From Acidimicrobiaceae bacterium (GTDB taxonomy: Bacteria > Actinomycetota > Acidimicrobiia > Acidimicrobiales > Palsa-688): a DNA stretch of 5,796 nt. Where the stretch lies: the NCBI GenBank assembly GCA_009785715.1, contig WQVT01000182.1, positions 1 to 5,796 of the forward strand, given 5' to 3'. Positions 5,384 to 5,796 of the stretch are shown one piece after another. Numbering within the stretch: position 1 is the stretch's first letter; each line of letters opens with the position of its first letter. Both the position numbers and the translations under genes were made by a program. The notes beneath the pieces are model-generated. The model did not search any database. It was not told the origin of the DNA and saw nothing but the letters and a program-made list of their open reading frames with translations.

Positions 5384-5796
<413 letters not shown>

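Overview
The window is a visibly GC-rich, gene-dense stretch of bacterial chromosome, most likely from a high-GC actinobacterium, possibly Acidimicrobiia-like. The pointers are the strong G/C bias at third codon positions, a mycoredoxin-type CGYC glutaredoxin (a family typical of Actinobacteria), a Bax-inhibitor-1 protein with a long Pro/Gly-rich N-terminus, and two genes whose start codon sits 6-7 nt after a TANNNT -10 box, as in leaderless actinobacterial transcripts. The class-level placement is inference.

Left half (1-2719, minus strand): a tightly packed glycolate oxidase operon, read right to left. glcD (FAD subunit) is followed after 3 nt by glcE (second FAD-binding subunit). The TAA of glcE overlaps by one base the ATG of a third gene that leaves the window after five codons; by operon logic this should be glcF, the iron-sulfur subunit. 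The complex would oxidise glycolate (or a related 2-hydroxy acid such as D-lactate) to glyoxylate and pass electrons to the respiratory chain.

Middle (2720-3844): a divergent control region and then, on the plus strand, an RpiR/MurR-type regulator (HTH_6 plus SIS domain). Its position suggests that it controls the glycolate operon and itself. A perfect 13-bp odd-centred palindrome lies at the -35 position of its probable leaderless promoter.

Right half (3845-5796, plus strand): a small mycoredoxin-like thiol oxidoreductase, a seven-TM Bax inhibitor-1/YccA-family membrane protein with a disordered Pro/Gly/Trp-rich head, and the first 117 codons of purA (adenylosuccinate synthetase), which runs off the right edge. 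The gap between mycoredoxin and the BI-1 gene holds nested inverted repeats and a strong hairpin just ahead of the BI-1 ribosome binding site.

No mobile element, CRISPR array, tRNA or rRNA was seen. The genes belong to known families. The points worth a second look are the regulatory sites, the unusual choice of regulator for glcDEF, and a replaced acidic residue in the last membrane helix of the BI-1 protein. I see no evidence for a wholly new system.
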